A stretch of DNA of 64,000 nucleotides from Pseudomonadota bacterium (GCA_021820845.1 JAKADC010000002.1:62001-126000), one strand, 5' to 3'; shown: positions 17,860 through 27,736, counted from the stretch's first letter. The notes: a model not told the origin generated them from the sequence alone. Numbers and translations: made by a program.

Positions 17860-18282
17860 TCACGCCTTGCGACGGACGCGCACGATCAGGTCGATGCCTT
17901 CGGTCACCATGCCTGCCGGCAATGGGGGAAGGCCGGAGATTCGCACCTGCCCGGCATCGATGTCGGACAGCCTGCCGGTGTCGATCTCGTAGAGATGGTG
18001 ATGCGGGCTGGTATTGGGGTCGAAGAACACCTTCGTGGGGTCGACGATCACCTCGCGCACCAAGCCCTTGTCGAGGAACAGGCGCAGCGTGTTGTAGACC
18101 GTGGCTTTGGAGGTCTCGGAGTGGCGGGTGTTGACGATGGCCATGACCTGGTCGGCGGACAGGTGCTCCTGGCGCGAAAACAGCGCGTGCGCGATCTCGA
18201 TCCGCTGATGCGTCGGATTGATGTCGTGGCTGCGCAGAAGCTCGGCCATGTTGTCGCGCGTGTAATGCATGGCGTTCATCAT
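17860..18282 (-). CDS. Fur-family regulator, Irr/PerR-like, without cysteines
   Basis: A 140-residue Fur-superfamily repressor. The winged helix is recognisable (HLSADQVMAIVNTRHSETS KATVYNTLRLFLDKGLV) and is followed by FFDPNTSPHHHLYEIDTG, then PAGMVTEGIDLIVRVRRK. The triple histidine and that C-terminal ending recall the iron-response regulator Irr more than Fur. There is no cysteine anywhere, so the structural Cys4 zinc site of Fur and PerR is absent. Start candidates are ATG 18282, 18279 and 18270; a TTG at 18291 would overlap the operator-like palindrome and is rejected. Irr-like assignment is by appearance only. Confidence 0.85.
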   Translation of the reverse strand: MMNAMHYTRDNMAELLRSHDINPTHQRIEIAHALFSRQEHLSADQVMAIVNTRHSETSKATVYNTLRLFLDKGLVREVIVDPTKVFFDPNTSPHHHLYEIDTGRLSDIDAGQVRISGLPPLPAGMVTEGIDLIVRVRRKA

Positions 18283-18292
18283 AAACACCAAT

Positions 18293-18307
18293 TTGGACTT
18301 TGTCTAA
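18293..18307. promoter_or_regulatory. Operator-like palindrome upstream of the Fur-family gene
   Basis: TTGGAC-TTT-GTCTAA is a 6-3-6 inverted repeat with one mismatch, centred 18 bases before the chosen start of the Fur-family gene and about 120 bases before hisD. Fur-superfamily regulators usually bind AT-rich dyads of this size in their own promoters, and the half site TTRGAC resembles those reported for Irr. Autoregulation is therefore likely; an effect on hisD is possible but less so given the distance. Confidence 0.5.
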
Positions 18308-18420
18308 TATCCGGAATAGGTATGAAAACTGCGCGATCCGCCCTGATCGGGGACGGAAAAACGCCAAAAAAAGGTACAATCCGGGATACTCGCCCAGCCC
18401 TTCTATGAAGCAGGAATCCC

Positions 18421-19725
18421 GTGGTTACGCTCACCCGTCTCGATAGCTCGCAGCCTGATTTTCAGGCGCGCCTCGCCAAACTATTGCAATTCGACGACGC
18501 GGCCGATGCCGCGATCGAGGAAACGGTGGCGTCGATCCTGCTTGACGTGAAAACGCGGGGTGACGCGGCCGTGCTCGAATACACCGGTCGCTTCGACCGC
18601 CTGCCGGCAAGCTCGGTCGCCAGTCTCGAACTCACGGCCGCGCAGCTCCGGGCGGCGCTCGATCAGCTGCCCGCCGACACCCGCGGGGCCCTGGAAGCCG
18701 CGGCGGACCGCGTGCGTCGCTACCACGCGAAGCAGGTCCAGGACTCGTGGACCTACACCGAAGACGATGGGACCGTGCTCGGCCAGAAGATCACGCCGCT
18801 CGACCGCGTGGGGCTGTATGTCCCCGGCGGCAAGGCCGCCTACCCCTCGTCGGTGCTGATGAACGCGATCCCGGCCAAGGTGGCCGGCGTCGGCGAGCTC
18901 ATCATGGTCGTGCCGACGCCCGGCGGTGAGCAGAACCAGCTGGTGCTCGCGGCTGCCGCGATCGCCGGGGTGGACCGCGTGTTCACGATCGGCGGCGCGC
19001 AGGCGGTGGCGGCGCTCGCCTACGGCACCCAAACCGTGCCTCAGGTGGACAAGATCGTCGGCCCGGGCAATGCCTACGTCGCCGCGGCCAAGCGTCGCGT
19101 GTTCGGCACCGTCGGCATCGACATGATCGCCGGCCCGTCCGAAATCCTGGTGATCGCCGACGGCAACACGCCCGCCGAGTGGGTGGCGATGGATCTCTTC
19201 TCGCAGGCCGAGCACGACGAAATGGCGCAATCGATCCTGCTGTCGCCCGATGCGGCCTACCTCGACGCCGTCGCGTCCGCGATCGACAAGCTGATCGGCG
19301 AGATGCCGCGCAACGAGGTGATTCGAACCTCGTTGACCAACCGGGGCGCGCTGATCAAGACGCGCGACCTCGACGACGCGGCGGCAATCTCGAACACCAT
19401 CGCGCCCGAACACCTCGAGCTCTCGGTTGCCGACCCCGACGCGATGCTGCCGAAGCTGCGCCATGCCGGCGCGATCTTCATGGGCAGGAACACCTGCGAG
19501 GCGCTCGGTGACTACTGCGCCGGCCCCAACCATGTGCTGCCGACCTCGCGCACCGCGCGCTTCTCGTCGCCGCTCGGCGTGTACGACTTCCAGAAGCGCA
19601 GCAGCCTGATCCACGTGTCGCAGGCCGGCGCGCAGACGCTGGGGCAGATCGCCGCAACGCTCGCATACGGCGAAGGGCTGCAGGCGCACGCGCGTTCCGC
19701 CGAATACCGCCTGACCCACAAATGA
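18421..19725 (+). CDS. hisD: Histidinol dehydrogenase
   Basis: Catalyses the last two steps of histidine synthesis, L-histidinol to L-histidine with two NAD+. At 434 residues it has the same length as the Escherichia coli enzyme. Conserved blocks include [35 protein letters not shown] and the zinc/catalytic region [10 protein letters not shown]. It begins with GTG 18421 after AGGA and opens the his operon; hisG, which often precedes hisD in betaproteobacteria, is not here. Its stop overlaps the hisC start (ATGA). Confidence 0.97.
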   Translation: MVTLTRLDSSQPDFQARLAKLLQFDDAADAAIEETVASILLDVKTRGDAAVLEYTGRFDRLPASSVASLELTAAQLRAALDQLPADTRGALEAAADRVRRYHAKQVQDSWTYTEDDGTVLGQKITPLDRVGLYVPGGKAAYPSSVLMNAIPAKVAGVGELIMVVPTPGGEQNQLVLAAAAIAGVDRVFTIGGAQAVAALAYGTQTVPQVDKIVGPGNAYVAAAKRRVFGTVGIDMIAGPSEILVIADGNTPAEWVAMDLFSQAEHDEMAQSILLSPDAAYLDAVASAIDKLIGEMPRNEVIRTSLTNRGALIKTRDLDDAAAISNTIAPEHLELSVADPDAMLPKLRHAGAIFMGRNTCEALGDYCAGPNHVLPTSRTARFSSPLGVYDFQKRSSLIHVSQAGAQTLGQIAATLAYGEGLQAHARSAEYRLTHK

Positions 19726-20786
19726 GCCGGTTCTGGAGTGCCGTGGTGCACGGCCTGACGCCCTACGTGCCGGGCGAGCAGCCGAAGCTGGCCGATCTGA
19801 TCAAGCTCAACACCAACGAGAATCCCTACGGGCCGAGCCCGAAGGTGCTGGAAGCCGTGCGCGCGGAAGCGGCCGACACGCTGCGCCTGTATCCCGACCC
19901 CAATTCGGACCGCTTGCGCGCCGGCATCGCCGAGTACCACGGCGTCGCCCCCGACCGCGTGTTCGTCGGCAACGGTTCCGACGAAGTGCTGGCCCATGCC
20001 TTCCTGGCATTGCTGAAGCACGACCGACCGATCCTGTTTCCGGACATCAGCTACAGCTTCTACCCGGTGTATTGCGGCCTGTATGAGATTTCGCACCACG
20101 CGATTCCGCTGACGGAATCGTTCGAGATTCGGGTCGACGATTACCTGACGCCCAACGGCGGGGTGATTTTCCCCAATCCCAACGCGCCGACCGGGCGCCT
20201 GCTGGCGCTGGGGGAGATCGAACGGCTGCTGGCCGGCAACCCTGACTCCGTCGTGGTGATCGACGAGGCCTATATCGATTTCGGCGGCGAATCGGCGGTG
20301 GGGCTGGTCGCGCGCCATCCGCAGTTGCTGGTTGTCCGCACCCTGTCCAAATCGCACGCGCTGGCCGGCCTGCGCGTCGGCTATGCCATCGGCCAGCCGC
20401 ATCTGATCGAGGCCTTGAACCGCGTGAAGGACAGCTTCAATTCCTATCCGCTCGACCGTTTCGCCCAGGCGGGCGCCCTGGCGTCGATGGAAGACCATGC
20501 CTATTTCGAGTCCATCTGCGCCAGGGTGGTCGCGACGCGCGGCCGGCTGGTGGCGGGAATGGGGGCGCTGGGCTTCGAGGTGCTGCCGTCGGCGGCCAAT
20601 TTCATCTTTGCCCGCCATCCTGCCCACGACGGGGCGGCCCTGGCCGCCGCCCTGCGCGAGCGCAGCATCATCGTGCGGCATTTCAGGAATCCGGCGCGCA
20701 TCGCGTCGTTCCTGCGCATCACGGTCGGCACCGATGCGCAAATCGACGCGCTGCTCGCCGCGTTGAAAGCCATCGTGAACTGCTAG
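19722..20786 (+). CDS. hisC: Histidinol-phosphate aminotransferase
   Basis: A 354-residue PLP enzyme converting imidazole-acetol phosphate and glutamate to histidinol phosphate. Family motifs are [12 protein letters not shown] near the N-terminus, [22 protein letters not shown] and the PLP-lysine segment [19 protein letters not shown]. It is a fold-type I class II aminotransferase of normal length. It overlaps hisD by 4 bases and is followed by hisB after 30 bases. Confidence 0.96.
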   Translation: MSRFWSAVVHGLTPYVPGEQPKLADLIKLNTNENPYGPSPKVLEAVRAEAADTLRLYPDPNSDRLRAGIAEYHGVAPDRVFVGNGSDEVLAHAFLALLKHDRPILFPDISYSFYPVYCGLYEISHHAIPLTESFEIRVDDYLTPNGGVIFPNPNAPTGRLLALGEIERLLAGNPDSVVVIDEAYIDFGGESAVGLVARHPQLLVVRTLSKSHALAGLRVGYAIGQPHLIEALNRVKDSFNSYPLDRFAQAGALASMEDHAYFESICARVVATRGRLVAGMGALGFEVLPSAANFIFARHPAHDGAALAAALRERSIIVRHFRNPARIASFLRITVGTDAQIDALLAALKAIVNC

Positions 20787-20816
20787 AATCCCGATACAGC
20801 CTTATATCCCGACGTC

Positions 20817-21404
20817 ATGCGTACCGCACAAGTCACCCGCAACACCCTCGAGACGCGGATCTCGGTCGGTCTCAATCTCGACGGAACCGGCGTTTCCGAG
20901 CTTGCCACCGGGGTGCCGTTTCTCGACCACATGCTCGACCAGATCGCGCGCCACGGCTTGTTCGACCTGAATATCCAGGCAACGGGCGACCTGCACATCG
21001 ACGCGCACCACACGGTGGAAGATACCGGCATCACGCTGGGCCAGGCCTTCGCGCAGGCGCTCGGCGACAAGAAGGGGATCCGCCGCTACGGCCATGCCTA
21101 CGTGCCGCTCGACGAGGCGTTGTCGCGCGTGGTGATCGACCTGTCGGGGCGTCCCGGGCTGGAATATCACGTCGACTACACCCGCGCGCGCATCGGCGAG
21201 TTCGACGTCGACCTGTTCCTAGAATTCTTTCGCGGCTTCGTCAACCACGCCGGCGTCACGCTCCATATCGACAACCTGCGCGGCATCAACGCCCACCACC
21301 AGGCCGAGACGGTCTTCAAGGCCTTCGGCCGCGCACTGCGCATGGCGGTCGAGGCCGACGCGCGCATGGGCGACGCGCTGCCGTCGACGAAAGGCGCGCT
21401 ATGA
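20817..21404 (+). CDS. hisB: Imidazoleglycerol-phosphate dehydratase
   Basis: A 195-residue monofunctional dehydratase converting imidazole glycerol phosphate to imidazole acetol phosphate. The two manganese-binding histidine motifs are present: [16 protein letters not shown] and [17 protein letters not shown], with [13 protein letters not shown] near the N-terminus. There is no fused histidinol-phosphatase domain, so that step must be supplied by another gene not in this window, as usual outside the enterobacteria. Confidence 0.97.
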   Translation: MRTAQVTRNTLETRISVGLNLDGTGVSELATGVPFLDHMLDQIARHGLFDLNIQATGDLHIDAHHTVEDTGITLGQAFAQALGDKKGIRRYGHAYVPLDEALSRVVIDLSGRPGLEYHVDYTRARIGEFDVDLFLEFFRGFVNHAGVTLHIDNLRGINAHHQAETVFKAFGRALRMAVEADARMGDALPSTKGAL

Positions 21405-21432
21405 CCGCAACGCGGACCGCGGAGGACGGACG

Positions 21433-22119
21433 ATGAGCGCCGACATCGCCGTCATCGACTACGGCATGGGCAATCTGCGCTCGGTGGCCAAGGCCATCGA
21501 GCACGTCGCGCCGTCGGCTGGCGTGGTGGTGACCTCCGACCCCGCAGTGATCTCCTGCGCCGGCCGCGTCGTGTTTCCCGGCCAGGGCGCCGCACCCGAT
21601 TGCATGCGCGAAATCGACGCGCGCGGCCTGCGCCAGGTCATCGTCGATGCCGCCAGGACCAAGCCTTTCCTCGGAATCTGCATGGGCATGCAGGTGCTGT
21701 TCGAGCACAGCGAGGAGGGCGATACCGCCTGCCTCGGCATTCTGCCCGGCACGGTGCAGCGCTTTCCGCACGAGGCGATGCACGATGCCGGGGGCGACAA
21801 GCTCAAGGTGCCGCACATGGGCTGGAACAACGTTCATCAGGCCATGTCGCATCCTCTGTGGGCGGGGATCGAGGAGGGCGCTCGCTTCTACTTCGTCCAC
21901 AGCTATTTCGTGCAGCCGGCTTCGCCCGACGTGATTGCCGGATTCTCGCATTACCCCTTTCCGTTCACCTGCGCGGTCGCGACGGGCAATATCTTTGCGG
22001 TCCAGTTCCATCCCGAGAAGAGCCAGAACGACGGCTTGACCCTGCTGGGCAACTTTGTAACCTGGAATCCGGGCGCCGCCGAGAGCGCCTGCGATATGTC
22101 CCGCGCTGCCTGCGCCTAA
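21433..22119 (+). CDS. hisH: Imidazole glycerol phosphate synthase, glutaminase subunit
   Basis: The class I glutamine amidotransferase that feeds ammonia to HisF. The nucleophile cysteine lies in PFLGICMGMQVLF, and the His-Glu pair in AVQFHPEKSQNDG. At 228 residues it is longer than many HisH proteins (about 200): part is a central stretch and part a C-terminal extension after NFVTWNP with three cysteines or so. GGAGGACGGACG precedes ATG 21433. hisA follows after 32 bases. Confidence 0.95.
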   Translation: MSADIAVIDYGMGNLRSVAKAIEHVAPSAGVVVTSDPAVISCAGRVVFPGQGAAPDCMREIDARGLRQVIVDAARTKPFLGICMGMQVLFEHSEEGDTACLGILPGTVQRFPHEAMHDAGGDKLKVPHMGWNNVHQAMSHPLWAGIEEGARFYFVHSYFVQPASPDVIAGFSHYPFPFTCAVATGNIFAVQFHPEKSQNDGLTLLGNFVTWNPGAAESACDMSRAACA

Positions 22120-22151
22120 TTTCGACCCCCGTACGACCCTGCTGATCAGCC

Positions 22152-22907
22152 ATGTTAATCATTCCCGCGATCGACCTTAAAGACGGCCACTGCGTGCGCC
22201 TGGAGCAAGGCGAAATGGACAAGGCCACCGTGTTTTCCGAGGATCCGGCGGCAACGGCGCGCCACTGGAAAGCGCAGGGCGCGCGCCGCCTGCATCTGGT
22301 CGACCTCAACGGCGCGTTCGCCGGCAAGCCGGTCAACGATGTCGCGATCCGTTCCATCGTCGACGCCGTGGGCGACGAGATGCCGGTGCAACTCGGCGGC
22401 GGCATCCGCGATCTCGCCACCATCGAGCGCTATTTGGACGACGGCGTGCGCTACGTCATCATCGGAACGGCGGCCGTGAAGAATCCGGGCTTTCTGCACG
22501 AGGCCTGCGACGCCTTTCCGGGGCACGTCATGGTCGGCCTCGACGCGAAGGACGGCAAGGTCGCGGTCGAGGGCTGGTCCAAGCTCACCGGCCATGACGT
22601 CATCGACCTGGCCAAGCGCTTCGAGGGTTACGGCGTCGAGGCGATCATCTACACCGACATCGGCCGCGACGGCATGCTGACCGGGGTCAACATCGAGGCC
22701 ACCCAGCGGCTGGCGCAGGCCTTGTCGATCCCCGTCATCGCCAGCGGCGGCGTCACCAACCTCGACGACGTCCGCGCGCTGTCGACCGTCGCCAAGGACG
22801 GCATCATCGGCGCGATCACCGGCCGCGCCATCTACCAGGGCACGCTCGACTTCGCCGAGGCGCAGAAACTCGCCGACGAGCTGGCCGGCGGGGTGTTCGG
22901 CGTCTGA
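22152..22907 (+). CDS. hisA: ProFAR isomerase HisA
   Basis: A 251-residue (beta/alpha)8 barrel that isomerises ProFAR to PRFAR. Typical elements are [15 protein letters not shown] at the N-terminus with the catalytic aspartate, QLGGGIRD, and [12 protein letters not shown] followed by [11 protein letters not shown], the two phosphate-binding ends of the half barrels. It precedes hisF, its evolutionary sister, by 15 bases. Everything looks intact. Confidence 0.97.
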   Translation: MLIIPAIDLKDGHCVRLEQGEMDKATVFSEDPAATARHWKAQGARRLHLVDLNGAFAGKPVNDVAIRSIVDAVGDEMPVQLGGGIRDLATIERYLDDGVRYVIIGTAAVKNPGFLHEACDAFPGHVMVGLDAKDGKVAVEGWSKLTGHDVIDLAKRFEGYGVEAIIYTDIGRDGMLTGVNIEATQRLAQALSIPVIASGGVTNLDDVRALSTVAKDGIIGAITGRAIYQGTLDFAEAQKLADELAGGVFGV

Positions 22908-22922
22908 CCTGACGGGATAATC

Positions 22923-23678
22923 ATGCTGGCAAAGCGCATCATTCCCTGCCTCGACGTCACCAACGGCCGCGTCGTCAAGGGCGTCAACTTCGTCGAGTTG
23001 AAGGACGCGGGCGATCCGGTCGAGATCGCGCGCCGCTACAACGAGGCGGGCGCCGACGAACTGACGTTCCTCGACATCACCGCCTCCAGCGACAACCGCG
23101 ACCTGATCCTGCACATCATCGAGGCGGTCGCGTCGGAAGTCTTCATTCCGCTGACGGTCGGCGGGGGCGTGCGCACCGTCGCCGACATCCAGCGCCTGCT
23201 CAACGCTGGCGCGGACAAGGTCAGCATCAACACCTCGGCGGTCACCAATCCGCAACTGGTGAAGGATGCGGCCGATCGCTACGGCAGCCAGTGCATCGTG
23301 GTCGCGATCGACGCCAAGCGCGTCGGTGACCATTGGGAGGTGTTCACCCACGGCGGCCGCACCGCGACCGGACTCGACGCGATCGAGTGGGCGAAGAAGA
23401 TGGAAAGCCTGGGCGCGGGCGAACTTCTGCTCACGTCGATGGACCGTGACGGCACGAAGAGCGGCTTCGATCTCGAGCTGACGCGTGCAATCTCCGAGGC
23501 TGTCGACATTCCCATCATCGCGAGCGGCGGCGTCGGCAACCTGCAGCATCTGGTCGACGGCGTCAAGGAAGGCCGCGCGGACGCGGTGCTCGCGGCGAGC
23601 ATCTTCCATTTCGGCGAATACGGCGTCGGCGAAGCGAAAAAATACATGAAGCAGCATGGCATCGAGGTGCGCCTGTGA
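22923..23678 (+). CDS. hisF: Imidazole glycerol phosphate synthase, cyclase subunit
   Basis: The barrel subunit that uses HisH-derived ammonia to convert PRFAR into imidazole glycerol phosphate and AICAR. Seen are [20 protein letters not shown] with the catalytic aspartate, [10 protein letters not shown], and [17 protein letters not shown] with the second catalytic aspartate, then IIASGGVGN. The length is 251 residues, normal for the family. Its stop overlaps the hisI start. Confidence 0.97.
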   Translation: MLAKRIIPCLDVTNGRVVKGVNFVELKDAGDPVEIARRYNEAGADELTFLDITASSDNRDLILHIIEAVASEVFIPLTVGGGVRTVADIQRLLNAGADKVSINTSAVTNPQLVKDAADRYGSQCIVVAIDAKRVGDHWEVFTHGGRTATGLDAIEWAKKMESLGAGELLLTSMDRDGTKSGFDLELTRAISEAVDIPIIASGGVGNLQHLVDGVKEGRADAVLAASIFHFGEYGVGEAKKYMKQHGIEVRL

Positions 23679-24061
23679 GCGACTGGCTCGACGCTGTCAA
23701 ATGGGACGCGCAGGGCCTCGTCCCCGCGATCGCGCAGGACGCCGAGACGGGCGACATCCTGATGGTCGCGTGGATGAACCGCGAGGCGCTGGAGGAAACC
23801 GCGCGCACCCGGCGCGGCGTCTACTTCTCGCGTTCGCGCAACCGGCTCTGGCGCAAGGGTGAAGAATCTGGCCACGTCCAGAACGTCAGCGAAATCCGGC
23901 TCGATTGCGACAATGACGTGGTGCTCCTGAAAATCCAGCAGGTCGGAGGCATCGCATGCCACACCGGCCGCCGGTCGTGCTTCTTCCAGAAGCTCGAGGA
24001 CGGACACTGGGTCGCCACCACTCCGGTATTGAAGAATCCCGACGAGATCTACCGCAAATGA
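23675..24061 (+). CDS. hisI: Phosphoribosyl-AMP cyclohydrolase
   Basis: A 128-residue zinc enzyme opening the adenine ring of PR-AMP. Hallmarks are [32 protein letters not shown], and the metal ligands in RLDCDND and [11 protein letters not shown]. It is separate from HisE, unlike the fused enzyme of enterobacteria. It overlaps hisF upstream (GTGA) and hisE downstream (ATGA), so the three are translated in series. Confidence 0.96.
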   Translation: MSDWLDAVKWDAQGLVPAIAQDAETGDILMVAWMNREALEETARTRRGVYFSRSRNRLWRKGEESGHVQNVSEIRLDCDNDVVLLKIQQVGGIACHTGRRSCFFQKLEDGHWVATTPVLKNPDEIYRK

Positions 24062-24387
24062 GCGATATCCTCGATCGCCTCGCCGCCACGCTGGAAGCCC
24101 GCAAGGAGGCCTCACCCGACAGTTCGTACGTCGCGAAGCTCTACGCGAAGGGCACCGACGCCATCCTGAAAAAGATCGGCGAAGAGGCGACCGAAACCGT
24201 AATGGCGGCAAAGGACGGCCAGCCCGAAAAGATCATCTACGAAGTCGCCGATTTGTGGTTTCATACCCTGGTATTGCTGGCGTACAAGGGGTTGAAGCCG
24301 GCGGATGTGCTGGACGAGCTGGCGCGCCGCGAGGGCCTGTCCGGGCTTGCCGAAAAAGCGAACCGACAAGGCGATCGTCATGAGTGA
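24058..24387 (+). CDS. hisE: Phosphoribosyl-ATP pyrophosphatase
   Basis: A 109-residue all-alpha NTP pyrophosphohydrolase (MazG-like fold) that converts PR-ATP to [29 protein letters not shown] carries the metal-binding glutamates, and [16 protein letters not shown] the EVAD motif. ATG 24058 overlaps the hisI stop. Its 3' end overlaps the following HIT gene by 8 bases. Confidence 0.95.
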   Translation: MSDILDRLAATLEARKEASPDSSYVAKLYAKGTDAILKKIGEEATETVMAAKDGQPEKIIYEVADLWFHTLVLLAYKGLKPADVLDELARREGLSGLAEKANRQGDRHE

Positions 24388-24718
24388 CTGCATTTTCTGC
24401 AAGATCGTCGCCGGGCAGATCCCGAGCGACAAGGTATACGAAGACGATGAGGTGCTGGTGTTCCACGACATCCACCCGTTCGCTCGCGTGCACTTTCTGA
24501 TCATCCCGAAGATGCACATCGCGACGCTATCCGATTGCACGTCCGACCAGCAGGGGCTGCTGGGCAAGATGCTGCTGCTCGCACCGCGCCTGGCAAAGGA
24601 AGCCGGGCTCGATACGGGGTTCAAGACGCTCATCAATACGGGGCGGGGCGGCGGCCAGGAAGTATTCCACGTCCACATTCACGTGTTTGGCGGGGGCGAC
24701 CCGGTCAGGCGCAGTTAA
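24380..24718 (+). CDS. HIT-family nucleotide-binding protein (HinT-like)
   Basis: A 112-residue histidine triad hydrolase. [13 protein letters not shown] at the N-terminus and the triad HVHIHVFGG at the C-terminus place it in the HinT branch, which hydrolyses purine phosphoramidates. In betaproteobacteria it often sits between hisE and tatA, as here. It overlaps hisE by 8 bases; tatA begins 19 bases downstream. Confidence 0.94.
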   Translation: MSDCIFCKIVAGQIPSDKVYEDDEVLVFHDIHPFARVHFLIIPKMHIATLSDCTSDQQGLLGKMLLLAPRLAKEAGLDTGFKTLINTGRGGGQEVFHVHIHVFGGGDPVRRS

Positions 24719-24737
24719 ATTCGAGAGGAGAAGCACC

Positions 24738-24953
24738 ATGGGCAGCTTTAGCATTTGGCATTGGTTGATCGTTCTGGTTATCGTGATGCTGATTTTCGGC
24801 ACCAAGAAGCTGCGCAACATCGGCAGCGACCTCGGCGGCGCGGTCAAGGGTTTCAAGGAGGGCATGAAGGAAGACACGCCGAAACTGAGCGACAAGGACG
24901 AGACCGGCCATACGATCGATGCCGAGGTAAAGGACAAGCAGCACCATTCCTGA
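24738..24953 (+). CDS. tatA: Sec-independent translocase protein TatA
   Basis: A 71-residue pore-forming component of twin-arginine export. It has one N-terminal membrane helix ([20 protein letters not shown]), the FGTKKLR hinge and the amphipathic helix [19 protein letters not shown], then a short charged tail. AGAGGAGAAGC before ATG 24738 fixes the start. It is the first of three consecutive tat genes. Confidence 0.96.
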   Translation: MGSFSIWHWLIVLVIVMLIFGTKKLRNIGSDLGGAVKGFKEGMKEDTPKLSDKDETGHTIDAEVKDKQHHS

Positions 24954-25028
24954 GCGAACCATCCCGAAGGAAGGCGAGCGTCATGCCGATCTTTATTCGG
25001 GCCCGGGGACTGACACCTCACGCATCCT

Positions 25029-25496
25029 ATGTTCGATATCGGATTCTCTGAACTGGTCGTCATCGGCGTGGTTGCGCTGATCGTCATCGGCCCCGAGCGG
25101 TTGCCCAAGGTCGCCCGCACCGCCGGGCTTCTTTATGGCCGCTTGCAGCGTTATGTGTCCTCGGTCAAGTCGGACATCAGCCGCGAGATTCAACTGGACG
25201 AGATCCGGCGCGCCGGCCAGAGCTTCAAGGAGTCGGTCGAGGCGGCGGCTTCGGACGTCGAGCGGCAGGCCACTGTGGTGGACGACTATTTGCGCAACGA
25301 AGTGAGCAACATCAAGCAGTCGGTCACTGCGACCGAAGCAGGCGAGGAACGGCCGGTCGAGTCCGAGCCCGCCGGTGCGGCCGAAACGGCGCCCTCGCCG
25401 CAACAGAGCCTGCCGCTGGATGAGCCGGACCAGAATCCCGGGCGCGCTCCGGCGGCGGCGACGAACCGCGGCGAAAGCGCGGATAAATCCGCATGA
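25029..25496 (+). CDS. tatB: Sec-independent translocase protein TatB
   Basis: A 155-residue receptor component working with TatC. The N-terminus is typical ([20 protein letters not shown] then [13 protein letters not shown]), with one membrane helix and an amphipathic helix. A long, charged, Pro/Ala-rich C-terminal tail distinguishes it from TatA. Its stop overlaps the tatC start (ATGA). Confidence 0.96.
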   Translation: MFDIGFSELVVIGVVALIVIGPERLPKVARTAGLLYGRLQRYVSSVKSDISREIQLDEIRRAGQSFKESVEAAASDVERQATVVDDYLRNEVSNIKQSVTATEAGEERPVESEPAGAAETAPSPQQSLPLDEPDQNPGRAPAAATNRGESADKSA

Positions 25497-26308
25497 GCGA
25501 TATCGAAGACTCCTTCATCTCGCATCTCATTGAAATGCGCGATCGCCTGCTGCGCGCCGTGCTCGCGGTGGTGATCATCTTTGTCTGCCTCTTTCCGTGG
25601 GCACAGGATATCTATGCGCTGCTCGCCCGGCCTCTGCTGGCGGCCCTTCCCAAGGGCGGGCAGATGATCGCCACCGAAATCACCACGCCGTTTTTCGTGC
25701 CGATGAAGGTCACGATGATGGCGGCCTTCCTGCTCGCCATGCCATGGGTGTTCTACCAGGCCTGGGCATTCGTCGCGCCCGGCCTGTACAAGCATGAAAA
25801 GCGCCTCGGCGTGCCGCTCGTGATCGCCAGCATCGTCCTGTTCGTGACGGGAATGGCGTTCGCGTATTTCCTCGTGTTTCCGCTCGTCTTCCATTTCATC
25901 GTGAGCGTGACGCCCACGGGCGTCGCGGTGATGACGGACATCAGCAAATACCTCGATTTCGTGCTGACGATGTTCATGGCGTTCGGCATCACCTTCCAGG
26001 TCCCCATCGCAGTCGTGCTGCTCGTGAAAATGGGCGTCGTGTCGGTCGCCAAGCTGCGGGAGATCCGGCCGTATGTCATCGTCGGCGCGTTTGTCGTCGG
26101 CGCGATCTTCACGCCGCCCGACATCGTTTCGCAATTCATGCTGGCGACCCCGCTGTGGGTGCTCTACGAACTCGGAATCATCGTGGCCGCGGTGGTCAGC
26201 AAGCCGAGGCCCGAATCGGATTATGTTCCGATGTCCGACGCCGACATGGAAAACGAATTCGATCGCATCGAGGCAGAAAAGACGTCGGAGCCGCCCGCGC
26301 AGAAGTGA
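25493..26308 (+). CDS. tatC: Sec-independent translocase protein TatC
   Basis: A 271-residue protein with six membrane helices that binds the twin-arginine signal. The N-terminal [16 protein letters not shown], the [20 protein letters not shown] segment and [16 protein letters not shown] are conserved TatC signatures. The C-terminal ~25 residues are polar and charged. It ends the his-tat gene series, about 150 bases before the ammonium transporter. Confidence 0.97.
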   Translation: MSDIEDSFISHLIEMRDRLLRAVLAVVIIFVCLFPWAQDIYALLARPLLAALPKGGQMIATEITTPFFVPMKVTMMAAFLLAMPWVFYQAWAFVAPGLYKHEKRLGVPLVIASIVLFVTGMAFAYFLVFPLVFHFIVSVTPTGVAVMTDISKYLDFVLTMFMAFGITFQVPIAVVLLVKMGVVSVAKLREIRPYVIVGAFVVGAIFTPPDIVSQFMLATPLWVLYELGIIVAAVVSKPRPESDYVPMSDADMENEFDRIEAEKTSEPPAQK

Positions 26309-26309
26309 C

Positions 26310-26355
26310 GCACTTTTATGGTGCGGGTGATGCGGATATGCACTCGTACAGTGCA
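26310..26355 (+). promoter_or_regulatory. Two NtrC-like enhancer sites
   Basis: Two exact matches to GCAC-N7-GTGC, the 15-base dyad bound by NtrC: 26310-26324 (GCACTTTTATGGTGC) and 26340-26354 (GCACTCGTACAGTGC, with flanking T and A extending the palindrome). Their centres are 30 bases apart, about three helical turns, so two dimers would lie on the same DNA face. They stand about 118 and 88 bases before the predicted sigma-54 start of the ammonium transporter gene, a usual enhancer distance. The first site begins just past the tatC stop. Confidence 0.75.
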
Positions 26356-26408
26356 TTCAGATTGCCGGATGCAGGCAAATTCCAATGCCGATCATAGGCT
26401 TGCAAAAC

Positions 26409-26424
26409 TGGAATGTTCATTGCT
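26409..26424 (+). promoter_or_regulatory. Sigma-54 promoter of the ammonium transporter gene
   Basis: TGGAATG-TTCA-TTGCT matches the -24/-12 consensus TGGCACG-N4-TTGCW, with the essential GG (26410-26411) and GC (26422-26423) at the correct spacing. Transcription would start near 26435, leaving a short leader before ATG 26458. Together with the two upstream NtrC-like dyads this is a complete nitrogen-regulated promoter. Confidence 0.75.
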
Positions 26425-26457
26425 TGCTCAGCCCGCATTCCTTGGAGAGTCCGGCGC

Positions 26458-27660
26458 ATGGAAGCATTGAAGACAGGCAGTGACGTATTGTTCGTTTTGC
26501 TCGGCGGCATCATGGTGCTGGCCATGCACGCCGGGTTCGCCTTCCTCGAACTGGGCACCGTTCGCAAGAAAAACCAGGTCAATGCGCTGGTCAAGATTCT
26601 GACCGATTTCTCGGTATCCACGCTCGCCTATTTCTTCATCGGCTACGGCATCGCCTACGGGATCGGCTTCTTTTCCAGCGCCGAAGTGCTCTCGGCGAGG
26701 AACGGCTACGACCTCGTCAAGTTCTTCTTTCTGCTGACCTTCGCGGCCGCCATCCCGGCGATCGTGTCGGGCGGGATCGCCGAGCGGGCGCGTTTCAGTC
26801 CGCAACTGGCCGCCACCTTCGCGCTGGTCGGCGTCGTCTACCCGTTTTATGAAGGCATCGTATGGAACGGCAACTATGGCATCCAGGCGTGGCTTGCCGC
26901 CAGCCTCGGTGCCCGGTTCCACGATTTCGCGGGCTCCGTCGTGGTGCACGCCGTGGGAGGCTGGATCGCATTGCCCGCGGTGGTGCTGCTGGGCGCGCGC
27001 CGCGGACGTTACACGCGCGACGGCATGATCTCGGCCCACCCGCCATCGAATATTCCTTTTCTGGCGCTCGGCGCATGGATCCTGACGGTGGGCTGGTTTG
27101 GATTCAACGTGATGTCAGCGCAACTGATCGAGGCGGTGTCGGGGCTGGTCGCGGTGAATTCGCTGATGGCGATGGTCGGCGGCACGCTGGCCGCGCTGGT
27201 GGTCGGCCGCAACGACCCGGGCTTCATTCATAACGGCCCGCTGGCAGGTCTGGTCGCCGTTTGCGCGGGATCGGACCTGATGCACCCGCTCGGTGCACTC
27301 GCGACCGGCGCCATCGCGGGGTCCTTGTTCGTGTGGATGTTCATGGTGACGCAGAACAAGTGGAAAATCGACGACGTGCTCGGCGTCTGGCCGCTGCATG
27401 GGCTGTGCGGCGCGTGGGGGGGGATCGCGGCCGGAATTTTCGGCGCGAAGGCGCTCGGAGGGATCGGCGGCGTCAGCCTGCTGGCGCAACTGGTCGGCAC
27501 GCTGGGAGGCGTGACGATCGCCGCACTCGGCAGCCTGATCGTATACGGCATCCTGAAGCGTACGGTGGGGTTGCGTCTCGACCCCGAATCGGAATTCAAC
27601 GGCGCCGACCTGAGCATCCACAAGGTGTCGGCTACGGCCGAACGCGAGACCAACTGGTAG
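26458..27660 (+). CDS. amt: Ammonium transporter (Amt family)
   Basis: A 400-residue inner-membrane ammonium channel with about 11 helices. Amt features include FLLGGIMV-like LGGIMVLAMHAGFAFLELG, DFAGSVVVHAVGGWIALPAV (first pore histidine) and WPLHGLCGAWGGIAAGIFG (second pore histidine). ATG 26458, after TTGGAGAG, is preferred to the upstream codon at 26413, which lies at the promoter. No glnK gene is adjacent, unlike many amtB loci. Regulation by NtrC and sigma-54 is predicted from the sites upstream. A stem with a weak T tract follows. Confidence 0.94.
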   Translation: MEALKTGSDVLFVLLGGIMVLAMHAGFAFLELGTVRKKNQVNALVKILTDFSVSTLAYFFIGYGIAYGIGFFSSAEVLSARNGYDLVKFFFLLTFAAAIPAIVSGGIAERARFSPQLAATFALVGVVYPFYEGIVWNGNYGIQAWLAASLGARFHDFAGSVVVHAVGGWIALPAVVLLGARRGRYTRDGMISAHPPSNIPFLALGAWILTVGWFGFNVMSAQLIEAVSGLVAVNSLMAMVGGTLAALVVGRNDPGFIHNGPLAGLVAVCAGSDLMHPLGALATGAIAGSLFVWMFMVTQNKWKIDDVLGVWPLHGLCGAWGGIAAGIFGAKALGGIGGVSLLAQLVGTLGGVTIAALGSLIVYGILKRTVGLRLDPESEFNGADLSIHKVSATAERETNW

Positions 27661-27671
27661 CCGGCGTCTGC

Positions 27672-27702
27672 GACGGGGCGTCCGGCCCCGTCCCGCGTTT
27701 TT
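27672..27702 (+). terminator. Possible terminator after the ammonium transporter
   Basis: A stem GACGGGGC/GCCCCGTC with a five-base loop, followed after five bases by TTTTT. It lies between the convergent amt and SDR genes, where a terminator is expected. The gap between stem and T tract weakens the call. Confidence 0.4.
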
Positions 27703-27736
27703 CGACAGGCGATTTATTGTTGCTTCGGCGGAAGCC

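Noticed and set aside
18375-18380. TACAAT as the -10 element of a hisD promoter
   Set aside because: No acceptable -35 hexamer was found at the right distance; the hisD promoter stays unassigned.
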